In this document: positions 56,098 to 64,000 of the stretch, one piece after another
Numbering within the stretch: the stretch's first letter is position 1
Layout: every line of letters begins with the position of its first letter
Source: Pseudomonas nitroreducens
Lineage (GTDB): Bacteria; Pseudomonadota; Gammaproteobacteria; Pseudomonadales; Pseudomonadaceae
Length of the DNA stretch: 64,000 nt
Direction of reading: 5' to 3'
Assembly: GCF_024170165.1 (NCBI RefSeq)
Contig: NZ_JALJXP010000007.1
Coordinates: 310,001 to 374,000, forward strand
Translations under genes and position numbers: made by a program
Notes under the pieces: generated by a model
Databases searched by the model: none
What the model saw: only the letters and a program-made list of their open reading frames with translations
Told to the model about the DNA's origin: nothing

Positions 56098-56180
56098 GCG
56101 AATCTCCTGAAATTTTCAGCAAGGTATGATCGGGAGCCTGACATCAGAACTCCGGTGCGGGACCCGTCTTCGGCCTCCCG
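56098..56180 (-). promoter_or_regulatory. ROSE-like RNA thermometer in the ibpA leader
   Basis: Just before the start codon the minus transcript reads TTGCTGAAAATTTCAGGAG. CTGAA pairs with TTCAG, then G faces G, and U pairs with A next to it, so the ribosome site AGGAG is in the hairpin. A UYGCU segment facing AGGA with a G-G mismatch is the hallmark of ROSE elements, which melt on heating. Upstream (56140-56180) further GC-rich pairing is possible. The 5' end is set from the sigma-32 promoter. Confidence 0.75.
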
Positions 56181-56188
56181 CAGGAACA

Positions 56189-56217
56189 TAGATTGGGCTG
56201 CCCGGATTCATTTCAAG
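56189..56217 (-). promoter_or_regulatory. sigma-32 (heat-shock) promoter of ibpA
   Basis: Minus strand CTTGAAA (56217-56211), 13-bp spacer, CCCAATCTA (56197-56189), against the consensus CTTGAAA-N13/14-CCCCATNTA: only one of the fixed positions differs. It predicts a leader of about 85 nt. The -35 lies 27 bp from the divergent SDR start. Confidence 0.88.
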
Positions 56218-56243
56218 CCCCTCTTCGCAACAGGAAGATTTCC

Positions 56244-56990
56244 ATGGACAAGGTCATGCTGATCACCGGTGCCAGTCGCGGTATCGGCGCCGCCACCGCC
56301 CTGCTGGCCGCCGAGCGCGGCTTTGCCGTGGCGCTCAACTACCGCCGCGAGCGGGAAGCGGCCCTGGCGCTGGTCGCGCAGATCACGGCGGCCGGCGGCA
56401 ACGCACGCGCCTTTGCCGCCGACGTGGCGAACGAGGAAGACGTGCTGCGCCTGTTCCGTGAAGTGGACGAAGCCTTCGGCCGCCTCGACGTGCTGGTGAA
56501 CAACGCCGGCATCCTGGAGCGCCAGATGTGCCTGGTGGACATGGACGTGGCGCGCCTGCAGCGGGTGTTCGCGGTGAACGTCACCGGCACCTTCCTCTGC
56601 TGCCGCGAGGCGGTGAAGCGCATGGCGCGCGAGCACGGCGGCGCTGGCGGAAGCATCGTCAACATCTCGTCCATGGCCTCGCGCCTGGGCTCGCCCAACG
56701 AATACATCGACTACGCGGCCGCCAAGGGCGCGGTGGACAGCCTGACCATCGGCCTGGCCAAGGAAGTGGCGGCGGATGGCATCCGCGTGAATGCCGTGCG
56801 GCCGGGGCTGATCCGCACCGAAATCCACGCCAGCGGCGGCGAGCCAGGGCGCGTGGAGCGCCTGCAGTCGGCGATTCCGCTGGGCCGCGGTGGTGAAGCG
56901 GAAGAAGTGGCGCGGGCGATCCTGTTCCTGGCTTCGGATGAGTCCAGCTATAGCACCGGCGGTTTCGTCGACGTCAGCGGCGGGCGATAA
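56244..56990 (+). CDS. short-chain dehydrogenase/reductase
   Basis: A 248-aa classical SDR from the ATG at 56244 (AGGAAG site). Motifs are TGASRGIG (8-15), NNAG (86-89), Ser142/143 in NISSM and Tyr157-x3-Lys161. An Arg pair after the second strand (NYRRER) suggests NADPH preference, as in FabG-like or glucose-dehydrogenase-like reductases. The substrate is unknown. It shares its upstream region with the heat-shock promoter of ibpA. Confidence 0.9.
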   Translation: MDKVMLITGASRGIGAATALLAAERGFAVALNYRREREAALALVAQITAAGGNARAFAADVANEEDVLRLFREVDEAFGRLDVLVNNAGILERQMCLVDMDVARLQRVFAVNVTGTFLCCREAVKRMAREHGGAGGSIVNISSMASRLGSPNEYIDYAAAKGAVDSLTIGLAKEVAADGIRVNAVRPGLIRTEIHASGGEPGRVERLQSAIPLGRGGEAEEVARAILFLASDESSYSTGGFVDVSGGR

Positions 56991-56994
56991 CCTG

Positions 56995-57030
56995 TACGAG
57001 CGCGCCATGCGCGCGATCGCGGGCATGGCT
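56995..57030. repeat. REP-like element, copy C (degenerate)
   Basis: Matches the left and middle part of copy B (GAGCGCGCCATGCGCGCGAT, CGCGGGCATGGC) but lacks the final CCGCTCCTACAG. Confidence 0.75.
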
Positions 57031-57058
57031 GTTCTGGTCAAGTTCTGCGCGGGGGCGG

Positions 57059-57188
57059 CCCTCTCCCCCGCCCTCTCCCTGAAGGGAGAGGGAGCCGTCC
57101 GTACCGGCTGACACATTAGTTTCATTCTGCGCCGAACAGTCCCCTCTCCCTTCGGAGCGGGGCGCGTAGCCAGGGCTAGGGAGAGGGC
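57059..57188. repeat. CCCTCTCCC-type intergenic element, copy 2
   Basis: Same layout as copy 1 at 16429-16547, with the common centre TAGTTTCATTCTGCGCCGAA. The right arm is interrupted by an extra GGAGCGGGGCGCGTAGCCAG-like insertion. It lies between the convergent SDR and dusC genes. Confidence 0.8.
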
Positions 57189-57216
57189 GGCTCAGCGTTT
57201 TTCCAGCGAATTCGAG

Positions 57217-58176
57217 TCAGGCTGCGACTTCGATCTCGACCTGCAGCATCCGGTCGAGCACTTCGCAGTCATGCTCGCGGCGTACCTGGACGAACAGCTC
57301 CACAGCTTCGGGATAGCTGCGGGTGAGCATCCCCAGCCACTGTTTCAGACGCCCCGGCGCATAGCGCGGCGCCAGCTTGCGCCGGGCCTGGCGCCAGAAG
57401 TCGTCGAGCAGCACACGCACTTCCGACCAGGGCATCTGCACTACCTCGCGACCATCGCGCCAGGCGGCGATCTGCCGGGCGAGGTCCGGGCGGGAAACCA
57501 GCCCGCGGCCGAGCATGATGTCCGCCACGCCACTGACGGAACGGCAGCGCTGGTAGTCCTCAAGGGTCCAGACTTCGCCATTGGCGAACACCGGCACCTT
57601 CACCGCATCAGCCACTTTCGCCACCCACTCCCAATGGGCCGGCGGCTTGTAGCCCTCCGCCTTGGTCCGCGCATGCACCACCACATGGGCGGAGCCGGCA
57701 TCGGCCAGGGCGCGAGCACAGTCGATGGCGCCGTCCGGGCTGTCGTAGCCCAGGCGCATCTTCGAAGTCACGGGAATGTGCGCAGGCACCGCACGGCGGA
57801 CGGCCTCGATGATGCTGAACAGCAGCTCGGGCTCCTTGAGCAGCACCGCGCCGCCACGGGAACGGTTCACCGTCTTCGCCGGGCAGCCGAAGTTCAGGTC
57901 GATCACCGGAGCGCCCAGCTCGCAGGCCTGCACGGCGTTTTCCGCCAGCAGCTGCGGGTCGGAACCGAGCAGTTGAACGCGCATCGGCACGCCGGCACGG
58001 GTGCGGCTGCCATGCGCCAGTTCCGGAGCGAGCGCCAGGAACGACGAAGGCGGTAGCAGCCGGTCGTTGATGCGGATGAATTCGGTGACGCACCAGTCGA
58101 TGCCGCCGACACGGGTCAGCACATCGCGGAGGATGTCATCTACCAGCCCCTCCATCGGGGCCAGGGCGATCTGCAC
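57217..58176 (-). CDS. dusC: tRNA-dihydrouridine(16) synthase
   Basis: A 319-aa protein from the GTG at 58176, giving the family start [15 protein letters not shown]. coli DusC is 315 aa. The catalytic Cys is in [16 protein letters not shown], and [18 protein letters not shown] and FANGEVW form the FMN site. It reduces a D-loop uridine of tRNA. No ATG is available nearby. Confidence 0.93.
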   Translation of the reverse strand: MQIALAPMEGLVDDILRDVLTRVGGIDWCVTEFIRINDRLLPPSSFLALAPELAHGSRTRAGVPMRVQLLGSDPQLLAENAVQACELGAPVIDLNFGCPAKTVNRSRGGAVLLKEPELLFSIIEAVRRAVPAHIPVTSKMRLGYDSPDGAIDCARALADAGSAHVVVHARTKAEGYKPPAHWEWVAKVADAVKVPVFANGEVWTLEDYQRCRSVSGVADIMLGRGLVSRPDLARQIAAWRDGREVVQMPWSEVRVLLDDFWRQARRKLAPRYAPGRLKQWLGMLTRSYPEAVELFVQVRREHDCEVLDRMLQVEIEVAA

Positions 58177-58252
58177 GGGGGAATCTCGGGCTATGGCGAA
58201 GGCCGCGGATTGTAGGGAATGCGCCGCGCCGGGAAAAGCGCGGCACGACGGA

Positions 58253-58708
58253 TCACGCGCCGGCGGCCACGGTTTCCGGGGAGAGCAGCGCGCGGCCGTA
58301 GCCCTCGATGAACTCCGACGGCATGCGCTTGGGCTTGCCGCTGGACAGCTCGATGCAGACGAAGGTGGTCTGCGCACGCAGCAGGGTCAGGGCATCCGCC
58401 GGACGCACCAGCTGGAAGTGCCGGGTCATCTTCAGGCGCTGGTCGGACTGGACGATCCAGGTCGCCAGTTGCAGCTGTTCGCCTTCGTAGGCGGCGGCCA
58501 GGTAATCCACCTCGTGGCGCACCACGGCCATGGCGCGATCCAGCCGGCGGTACTCGGCCAGGTCCAGGCCCAGGCTCTGGGAGTGACGCCAGGCACAGCG
58601 TTCCAGCCAGCTGACGTAGACGGCGTTGTTGGCGTGGCCGAGGCCGTCGATGTCCTCGGACTTGACCTCGATATCGATGACGAACGGGTCGGGCAACTGC
58701 CAACTCAT
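58253..58708 (-). CDS. hotdog-fold acyl-CoA thioesterase (4HBT type)
   Basis: A 151-aa protein. The active-site region is [18 protein letters not shown], with the Asp typical of 4-hydroxybenzoyl-CoA thioesterase-like YbgC/FadM proteins. The ATG overlaps the upstream aldolase stop (ATGA). The acyl-CoA substrate is unknown. Confidence 0.88.
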   Translation of the reverse strand: MSWQLPDPFVIDIEVKSEDIDGLGHANNAVYVSWLERCAWRHSQSLGLDLAEYRRLDRAMAVVRHEVDYLAAAYEGEQLQLATWIVQSDQRLKMTRHFQLVRPADALTLLRAQTTFVCIELSSGKPKRMPSEFIEGYGRALLSPETVAAGA

Positions 58709-59355
58709 GAAGCGTGCTCCAGGCTTGCGGCCAGCGCGATCGCTTCGGCGGCCAGTTGGGTGATCTGGTCCCAGGCGCGGGCGCGGACCAGGCTGGGCGG
58801 CGCGATCCAGGTACCGCCGACGCAGGCGACGTTGGGCAGGCGCAGCACGTTGAGCAGGTTTTCCTGGGTGATGCCGCCAGTCGGGCAGAAGCGGATGCCG
58901 GAGAAAGGCGCCTTCAGGCTCTTGAGCATCTTGATCGCGGCGTTGCCGTCGGCCGGGAAGAGTTTCAGCGAGCGGTAGCCGTACTCCAGCGCCACCAGCA
59001 CTTCGGACGGCGTCATCACCCCCGGCAGGAAAGGCAGTTTCGCATCGTCGGCGGCGGCCACCAGGCGCGGTGTGCAACCGGGGCTCACCGCGAATTGCGC
59101 ACCGGCGTCGCGGGCCTCCTGGAACTGCTCGGTGTGGATCAGTGTACCGGCACCCACGACCATCTCCGGCAGCTCGCGGCGGATCTCGGCCACCGCATCC
59201 AGCGCCTGCGGCGTACGCAGGGTCACTTCCAGCACCCGCACGCCACCGTCGTACAGGGCGCGGGCCAGATCACCCGCCAGCGCCACGTCATCGATCACCA
59301 ACACCGGCATGACCGGGCGAGCCTGCTGCAGCACCCAGTCCAGCGACAGATTCAT
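58705..59355 (-). CDS. KDPG/KHG aldolase family protein
   Basis: A 216-aa protein. The Schiff-base Lys131 (SLKLFPAD) and Glu43 (LEVTLRT) of class I KDPG aldolase are present, as are GAGT, SPGCTP and PTGGI. It would split 2-keto-3-deoxy-6-phosphogluconate or a related keto-acid. In P. aeruginosa the eda of the Entner-Doudoroff cluster is elsewhere, so this may be a paralog; the symbol is withheld. The ATG at 59355 (GGGGGA site) is chosen over a TTG four codons upstream. Confidence 0.9.
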   Translation of the reverse strand: MNLSLDWVLQQARPVMPVLVIDDVALAGDLARALYDGGVRVLEVTLRTPQALDAVAEIRRELPEMVVGAGTLIHTEQFQEARDAGAQFAVSPGCTPRLVAAADDAKLPFLPGVMTPSEVLVALEYGYRSLKLFPADGNAAIKMLKSLKAPFSGIRFCPTGGITQENLLNVLRLPNVACVGGTWIAPPSLVRARAWDQITQLAAEAIALAASLEHAS

Positions 59356-59475
59356 GCATTCCCCCAATCGACCACCCGCGTGCGCAAGACCTCGCGCCCA
59401 GGCCGGGGCGGCCGGAAATGCCCGAAAGTCTACGCCAGCGCGCCGGGCCTGACGACCCGCAACGGGCCATCATGC

Positions 59476-59504
59476 AACGAAAACGGCGGCCTGTAGCCGC
59501 CGTT
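59476..59504 (-). terminator. intrinsic terminator after the alpha/beta hydrolase gene
   Basis: A nine-pair perfect stem AACGGCGGC/GCCGCCGTT followed by TTTTCGTT on the minus strand, 19 bp after the hydrolase stop. Confidence 0.85.
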
Positions 59505-59522
59505 ATCAAACGGGTGAATGAG

Positions 59523-60362
59523 TCAGGATGCCAATGCCAGGGGCAACGGCATCTCGACTTCCTCCAACAGCTCCAGGATCGCCTCGGTGACCACCGCATC
59601 CGCCAGCACGCGGTGATGCCCGCCCTCCTTCAGGCGCAGCAGCCGGCTGCGCGGCCAGGCGTCGTGAATGGCCGCGGACTCGCCAGCCCGCACATAGCGA
59701 TCGTCTTCCGCGTGCACCACCAATCCGGGGAAATCCAGCCGATAGCGCGCGACATCCAACTGCTTGGCAACGATGCCCGTGCGCCCCTCGATCATGCGGA
59801 TGAAGCGTGACCGCGCCACTGGGGGCAGGCCGACCATCCGCGAGAAGCCGCGCAGAACGCCCAGCACATTGCTCGGCGCGCCGATGGTCACCAGCGTTTC
59901 GGTACGCAGGCCCATCTGGGTCGCGAGCAAGGCGCTGGCACCGCCCATGGAATGGCCGATCACCGCGCGCAGCGGCGGCAGTTCGTCAGCCGCTTCGAGC
60001 AGGGCGCGGGCGAACAACACGATGTCCGCTTCGCGCCCCGGCGAGCGACCGTGGCCCGGTCCGTCGAGGGCGATGACACCATAGCCGGCACCCACCAGTT
60101 TCTCGATCAGCGTGGCGAATTGGGTGGGGCGCCCTTCCCAACCGTGCATTAGCAGCACGGCGGGGCCTTCACCCCAGCGCAGCGCGGACAGGCCGAAGCG
60201 CAGGGTGACGCGCTCGGAGCTGGCCAGCAGCGGCAGCTCCCAGTCGCGCGGGGCGTATTGATTGGGCGTCACGAACAGCTGCCCCATGCGCTTCGCCGCC
60301 CACTGCGGCGCAACACGTCCCAGGGTGGCATTGAATCCTCGAACCCAGCTCAGACTGCTCAT
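59523..60362 (-). CDS. alpha/beta hydrolase
   Basis: A 279-aa cytosolic protein with no signal peptide. LMHGWEG is the oxyanion loop and VIGHSMGG the nucleophile elbow (about residue 137); a late ggHH (EGGHHRVL) supplies the His. The 13-bp gap to the TetR gene upstream suggests control by that regulator. The substrate is unknown. Confidence 0.88.
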   Translation of the reverse strand: MSSLSWVRGFNATLGRVAPQWAAKRMGQLFVTPNQYAPRDWELPLLASSERVTLRFGLSALRWGEGPAVLLMHGWEGRPTQFATLIEKLVGAGYGVIALDGPGHGRSPGREADIVLFARALLEAADELPPLRAVIGHSMGGASALLATQMGLRTETLVTIGAPSNVLGVLRGFSRMVGLPPVARSRFIRMIEGRTGIVAKQLDVARYRLDFPGLVVHAEDDRYVRAGESAAIHDAWPRSRLLRLKEGGHHRVLADAVVTEAILELLEEVEMPLPLALAS

Positions 60363-60375
60363 TTGCCGTACCTCC

Positions 60376-60915
60376 TCAGATCACCGCTTTTTTCGCGGCA
60401 CGCAGGACACGATCGGACAGGTCGCCAGTGCCCAGGGCACGAGCCAGAGCCAGTCCGCCAATCATCAGGGCCAAGTCGCTGAGCACGCTGTCGATTTCCT
60501 CGGGGCGGCCGGCCAGCGCCGCGACCATCAATTCCACGTGCTCTTCCAGGGTCTGGCGGAAACCTTCCGGCAGGTTGGCCACCTCGTTCAGCGAACTGGG
60601 GATCGGGCAGCCGTCCTCCTCGGTATCGCGGTGCTTGCGCGACAGGTAGAACTGCGCGGTCAGTGCGCGGCGCTCAGCGAAGGTCGATTGCGGGTCGAAG
60701 CGCTTGAGCCCCTCGCGGCGCTTGGCGAGCAACTCGCGGAAGGCCTCCAGCATCAGCGCGTCCTTGCTCTCGAAATGCGAATAGAAGCCGCCCACCGTCA
60801 GCCCCGCCGCCGACATCACCTCGCCCACACTGGGGCCGACCGGCCCGTGCTGCAGCAAGGCGCTGGTGGCGGCGGAAAGAATGCGTTCGCGGGTCTGGGC
60901 TTTCTTGTCGCTCAT
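60376..60915 (-). CDS. TetR-family transcriptional regulator
   Basis: A 179-aa protein. The N-terminal helix-turn-helix (RERILSAATSALLQHG, GLTVGGFYSHFESKDALM) is clear, with a helical ligand domain after it. A near-perfect inverted repeat lies 25 bp upstream of the start, as expected for self-repression. It is in one unit with the hydrolase gene. Confidence 0.93.
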   Translation of the reverse strand: MSDKKAQTRERILSAATSALLQHGPVGPSVGEVMSAAGLTVGGFYSHFESKDALMLEAFRELLAKRREGLKRFDPQSTFAERRALTAQFYLSRKHRDTEEDGCPIPSSLNEVANLPEGFRQTLEEHVELMVAALAGRPEEIDSVLSDLALMIGGLALARALGTGDLSDRVLRAAKKAVI

Positions 60916-60940
60916 GGCTGACTGCTCGCTCGGATAAAAT

Positions 60941-60968
60941 ATTATGGAGAGAATATTATTCTCATAAT
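60941..60968. promoter_or_regulatory. palindromic operator upstream of the TetR gene
   Basis: ATTATGGAGA and TCTCATAAT are inverted arms (one extra G in the left) around GAATATTAT. The A/T-rich palindrome stands out against the GC-rich surroundings. Confidence 0.6.
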
Positions 60969-61024
60969 AAAAATCGGCAAGCAGAAAGCGCGACCACTGG
61001 TCGGAGGAACATTTTCTGGAGGGA

Positions 61025-61062
61025 GAAAAAACAAAAGGGCCACTGAAAGTCTCAGTGGCCCT
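61025..61062 (-). terminator. intrinsic terminator of the tRNA-Ala/Glu operon
   Basis: An 11-pair stem AGGGCCACTGA/TCAGTGGCCCT with an A-rich tract in front on the plus strand, giving the U tract 24 bp after the last tRNA. Confidence 0.92.
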
Positions 61063-61086
61063 ATAGGCATCGCAGAGCGATAAAAA

Positions 61087-61162
61087 TGGCGTCCCCTAGG
61101 GGACTCGAACCCCTGTTACCGCCGTGAAAGGGCGGTGTCCTAGGCCACTAGACGAAGGGGAC
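61087..61162 (-). tRNA. tRNA-Glu(TTC), second copy
   Basis: 76 nt with CCA; acceptor GTCCCCT/AGGGGAC, anticodon TTC in CCCTTTCAC. Identical to the copy at 61341-61416. Confidence 0.98.
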
Positions 61163-61220
61163 ATATCCTTCGAAGAAACCCACCAGGCGGTGGATTCTGG
61201 CTTCATCCCGTACGGGAATT

Positions 61221-61296
<76 letters not shown>

Positions 61297-61340
61297 AGAT
61301 GACTCTGGCTGACGACGCGAACGCATCGTCGCTGGATAAG

Positions 61341-61416
61341 TGGCGTCCCCTAGGGGACTCGAACCCCTGTTACCGCCGTGAAAGGGCGGTGTCCTAGGCC
61401 ACTAGACGAAGGGGAC
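61341..61416 (-). tRNA. tRNA-Glu(TTC), first copy
   Basis: 76 nt with CCA, same as the copy at 61087-61162. Confidence 0.98.
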
Positions 61417-61469
61417 GCAAAACCTTCGATTTCAGCCTTGTCCGGACCAGACAAAGCTTACTGGTAATT

Positions 61470-61545
<76 letters not shown>

Positions 61546-61611
61546 AAAGTACCGCTGGATCTACCGTTCCGCTTCGCCCTGTCAGTTCAGTTCGTCGCTG
61601 GAACGGGGCGC

Positions 61612-61640
61612 ATCTTAGGGGCGAGGCGAACCCCTGTCAA
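61612..61640 (-). promoter_or_regulatory. near-consensus sigma-70 promoter of the tRNA-Ala/Glu operon
   Basis: Minus strand TTGACA (61640-61635), exactly 17 bp, TAAGAT (61617-61612), then GCGCCCC. The -35 is perfect and the discriminator GC-rich, as for stable-RNA promoters under stringent control. Confidence 0.9.
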
Positions 61641-61773
61641 CAACATTTTTTCAGATTTCTTATTTTTTTCTCCCAAAGAACAAACACTTATGTGACCACC
61701 CCGGTTTTCGCCCGGCGAAATCCGCGGCTCGCCTGCCCTCCCCGGTTCACCCGCCGGCGCCGTCGCCAGCATG

Positions 61774-61809
61774 AAAAAGGCCGGACGTTTCTCAGCGCCC
61801 GGCCTTTTT
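61774..61809 (-). terminator. intrinsic terminator after gltX
   Basis: AAAAAGGCCGG / CCGGCCTTTTT, an 11-pair stem with a 14-base loop, 17 bp after the gltX stop. It can work in both directions. Confidence 0.9.
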
Positions 61810-61825
61810 CAGTGTAGGAAAGAAC

Positions 61826-63310
61826 TCAGGAGCCGATGGCGTCGCGAATCTTTTCCCACTCCTTGGCTTCTTTCTTCGACGCACCGCCCAGCAGCTCCAG
61901 GGCCTGGCGCAGGCGATAACGCGACAGGTCGGCGCCGAGGATCTCCATGGCGTCGAGCACCGATACCGAGCTGGCCTGACCGGTGATGGCCGGGAACATC
62001 AGCGGCATCACGTCACGCAGCTTGAGGCCGAGGTGCTCGGCCACGGCCTGGATGGTCGCGGTGATCCGCTCCTTCTCCCACTGGCGCAGTGCTTCGAGCT
62101 TCCACAGCACCAGTTGCAGCACCTGGCGAACCTGGGTGGCGTCGAGCTTCTTGTGCTCGAACAGCTTGGCGTCCAGTTGCACGCCGCCGCTGAAGAAGAA
62201 GCCGGCCAGCGGAGCGATCTGGCTGAAGTTCTCCACGCGGCCTTGCACGTGCGGAGCGATCTTCATCAGGTATTCGGGGTTGAGCGCCCACTTCTGCACT
62301 TCCTTCGCGAAGTCCTCGACGGACAGCTCGCGAATCCACTGGCCGTTCAGCCAGGAGAGCTTCTCGATGTCGAAGATCGGACCACCCAGCGACACGCGGG
62401 ACAGGTCGAAGTGCTCGATCATCTCCGCCAGGCTGAACTTCTCGCGCTCGTCGGGCATGGACCAGCCCATGCGGCCGAGGTAGTTCAGCAGCGCCTGGGG
62501 CAGCAGGCCCATGCGCTCGTAGAAGGTGATCGAAGTGGGGTTCTTGCGCTTGGACAGCTTGCTCTTGTCCGGGTTGCGCAGCAGCGGCATGTAGCAGAGC
62601 ACCGGCTGCTCCCAGCCGAAGTACTCGTACAGCTTGATCAGCTTGGGCGCCGAGGGCAGCCACTCTTCGCCGCGCAGGACGTGGGTGATGCCCATCAGGT
62701 GGTCGTCGACCACGTTGGCCAGGAAGTAGGTGGGCAGGCCATCAGCCTTCATCAGCACCTGCATGTCCATGCGGTCCCACGGGATTTCCACGTCGCCACG
62801 GAGCATGTCCGGCACCACGCAGACGCCCTCGGTCGGCACCTTCATGCGCACCACGTGGGATTCGCCGGCGGCGATACGCTTGGCCGACTCCTCTTTCGCC
62901 AGGTGCATGCAATGGCCGTCGTAGCGCGGGGTTTCCTTGCGCGCCTGCTGCTCGGCGCGCAGTGCGTCGAGGCGCTCGGAGGAGCAGAAGCAGGGGAAGG
63001 CATGGCCCTTCTCGACCAGCTCGTCGCTGTACTGCTTATAGATGGCGCCACGCTCGCTCTGCCGGTACGGGCCGTGCGGGCCGCCGACGTCCGGGCCCTC
63101 GTCCCACTCGATACCCAGCCAGCGCAGCGCGTCGAAGATCTGCTGTTCCGATTCGCGGGTCGAGCGCACCTGGTCGGTGTCCTCGATACGCAGAATGAAC
63201 TGACCGCCGTGCTGGCGGGCGAAGCAGAGGTTGAACAGCGCGATATACGCGGTGCCGACGTGCGGGTCGCCGGTGGGAGACGGCGCGATACGGGTGCGGA
63301 CTGTGGTCAT
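61826..63310 (-). CDS. gltX: glutamyl-tRNA synthetase
   Basis: A 494-aa class I synthetase, the length I recall for the P. aeruginosa enzyme. The HIGH-type motif is [13 protein letters not shown] near the start and the KMSKS-type motif is KLSKRKNP. The start is [13 protein letters not shown] at 63310; an ATG seven codons upstream is less typical. It charges tRNA-Glu, two genes for which lie just downstream in the same orientation but behind the gltX terminator and with their own promoter. Confidence 0.97.
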   Translation of the reverse strand: MTTVRTRIAPSPTGDPHVGTAYIALFNLCFARQHGGQFILRIEDTDQVRSTRESEQQIFDALRWLGIEWDEGPDVGGPHGPYRQSERGAIYKQYSDELVEKGHAFPCFCSSERLDALRAEQQARKETPRYDGHCMHLAKEESAKRIAAGESHVVRMKVPTEGVCVVPDMLRGDVEIPWDRMDMQVLMKADGLPTYFLANVVDDHLMGITHVLRGEEWLPSAPKLIKLYEYFGWEQPVLCYMPLLRNPDKSKLSKRKNPTSITFYERMGLLPQALLNYLGRMGWSMPDEREKFSLAEMIEHFDLSRVSLGGPIFDIEKLSWLNGQWIRELSVEDFAKEVQKWALNPEYLMKIAPHVQGRVENFSQIAPLAGFFFSGGVQLDAKLFEHKKLDATQVRQVLQLVLWKLEALRQWEKERITATIQAVAEHLGLKLRDVMPLMFPAITGQASSVSVLDAMEILGADLSRYRLRQALELLGGASKKEAKEWEKIRDAIGS

Positions 63311-63371
63311 GAAGGCTCTCGTGTGCAGCAATTCTTCGTGTAAAGCGGACAGCGCGCGACGGCGCGCGCGC

Positions 63372-64000
63372 TCATGGGTGCGATGGTATCAGGCGGGCCG
63401 CCTTCGGCTCCAGCCAGCGACCGGGGTCGATGGGCAGGTTATTGATCAGGAAGTCGAGGAAAGCCTTCACCTTCATCGCCTGGAAGCGCCGCGACGGGTA
63501 CACGGCGTACAACTCGCCCACCGGCAACTGGACCTGCGGCAACACGCGTACCAGGCGACCGCTGGCCAATTGCTCGTCGACGATCAGCTCGGGCAGCGAG
63601 GCGATTCCCACCCCGGCCTGCGCAGCTTCGCGGGCAAAGGTGATGTTGTTGCAGGACAGTACCCGGTGGCAGGGTACGGTTTCCCCGCGCAACGGCCAGT
63701 AGCGCTGGGAGTCGGCCTGCAGCAGCACGGCGCGGTGGCCGGCCAGTTCCTCGACGGTTTCCGGGCGACCGTGGCGTTTCAGATACTCCGGACTGGCACA
63801 CAGGCAGCGGTTGGTGACCAGCATGCGCCGGGCGATCAGGGTCGAATCCTCCGGCTGGCCGACCATGATGACGATATCCACGCCCTCCTCCAGCGGATCG
63901 ACGGTGCGCGAGCTCAGCTCGACCTCGGCGGTGATCTGTGGATAAAGGTTCATGAAGTCGCCCACCACCTTGGCCAGGTACATCTGGCCGAACTCGATGG
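63372..64000 (-). CDS. LysR-family regulator, C-terminal part (runs off the window)
   Basis: About 209 residues of the substrate-binding domain are visible, starting [20 protein letters not shown]; the helix-turn-helix lies beyond the right edge. Features such as [31 protein letters not shown] and FLDFL match the large group of LysR proteins that end around 300 aa. The target is unknown. It is upstream of gltX on the same strand, 61 bp away. Confidence 0.9.
   Translation of the reverse strand, partial: IEFGQMYLAKVVGDFMNLYPQITAEVELSSRTVDPLEEGVDIVIMVGQPEDSTLIARRMLVTNRCLCASPEYLKRHGRPETVEELAGHRAVLLQADSQRYWPLRGETVPCHRVLSCNNITFAREAAQAGVGIASLPELIVDEQLASGRLVRVLPQVQLPVGELYAVYPSRRFQAMKVKAFLDFLINNLPIDPGRWLEPKAARLIPSHP

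Noticed and set aside
58705-59355. Naming this gene eda
   Set aside because: Active-site residues fit KDPG aldolase, but the gene lacks Entner-Doudoroff neighbours and a separate eda is expected in Pseudomonas.

Overview
The window is about 65% G+C chromosomal DNA from a gammaproteobacterium, almost certainly a Pseudomonas close to the P. aeruginosa / P. nitroreducens / P. citronellolis group. The evidence is the gene order pepN ... nadK ... fadH, tRNA-Asp/Asp/Val, metZ-purF-cvpA-dedD-folC-accD-trpF-truA-fimV-usg, asd-leuB-leuD-leuC, ibpA, dusC, tRNA(Glu-Ala)x2-gltX, which follows what I remember of the PA307x-PA313x part of PAO1, together with Pseudomonas-type REP elements. Gene names come from motifs and synteny read by eye; no database was searched.

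Left part (1-12 kb): the end of batD, a secreted alpha/beta hydrolase, an intergenic mosaic of palindromes, an AhpD-like protein divergent from a periplasmic cyclase-family protein, then a four-gene envelope set on the minus strand (DUF1302 outer-membrane-like, DUF1329, a YCF48 propeller and an MMPL/RND exporter). This set forms two transcription units. DUF1302-DUF1329 follows a consensus-quality sigma-54 promoter with two inverted repeats upstream. YCF48-MMPL has its own sigma-70-like promoter. It is the strongest candidate here for a poorly described system.

Middle left (12-28 kb): pepN, DUF2797 plus YeaC (DUF1315), the overlapping chain nadK-phosphoesterase-rhomboid, DUF1853, a PLP deaminase-like enzyme, a coiled-coil protein of unknown function, fadH, a nitrilase-superfamily hydrolase overlapping an AraC-type regulator, a 28-codon small gene, and a tRNA-Asp/Asp/Val operon with a clear promoter. 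The xcp type II secretion cluster that I recall lying between tRNA-Val and the SDR gene in PAO1 is not present: only 336 bp separate them.

Middle (28-48 kb): a long minus-strand housekeeping block for methionine (metZ, asd), purine (purF), folate (folC), fatty acid (accD), tryptophan (trpF) and leucine (leuB, leuD, leuC) synthesis, tRNA modification (truA) and polar pole organisation (fimV). asd and fimV each occur twice in alternation (asd, fimV-like, usg, fimV), as if a two-gene module had been duplicated. A strong intrinsic terminator lies directly in front of leuB.

Right part (48-64 kb): a LysR regulator divergent from leuC, a four-PAS GGDEF-EAL protein, a small catabolic module (XRE-cupin regulator, FAD amine oxidase, RidA, YkvI-like transporter), the heat-shock gene ibpA with a sigma-32 promoter and a ROSE-like RNA thermometer, an SDR, dusC, a thioesterase overlapping a KDPG-aldolase-like gene, a hydrolase, a TetR regulator with a palindromic operator, a tandem tRNA-Glu/tRNA-Ala pair under a near-consensus promoter, gltX, and the C-terminal part of a LysR regulator that runs off the end. 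I see no prophage, IS element, CRISPR array or rRNA.
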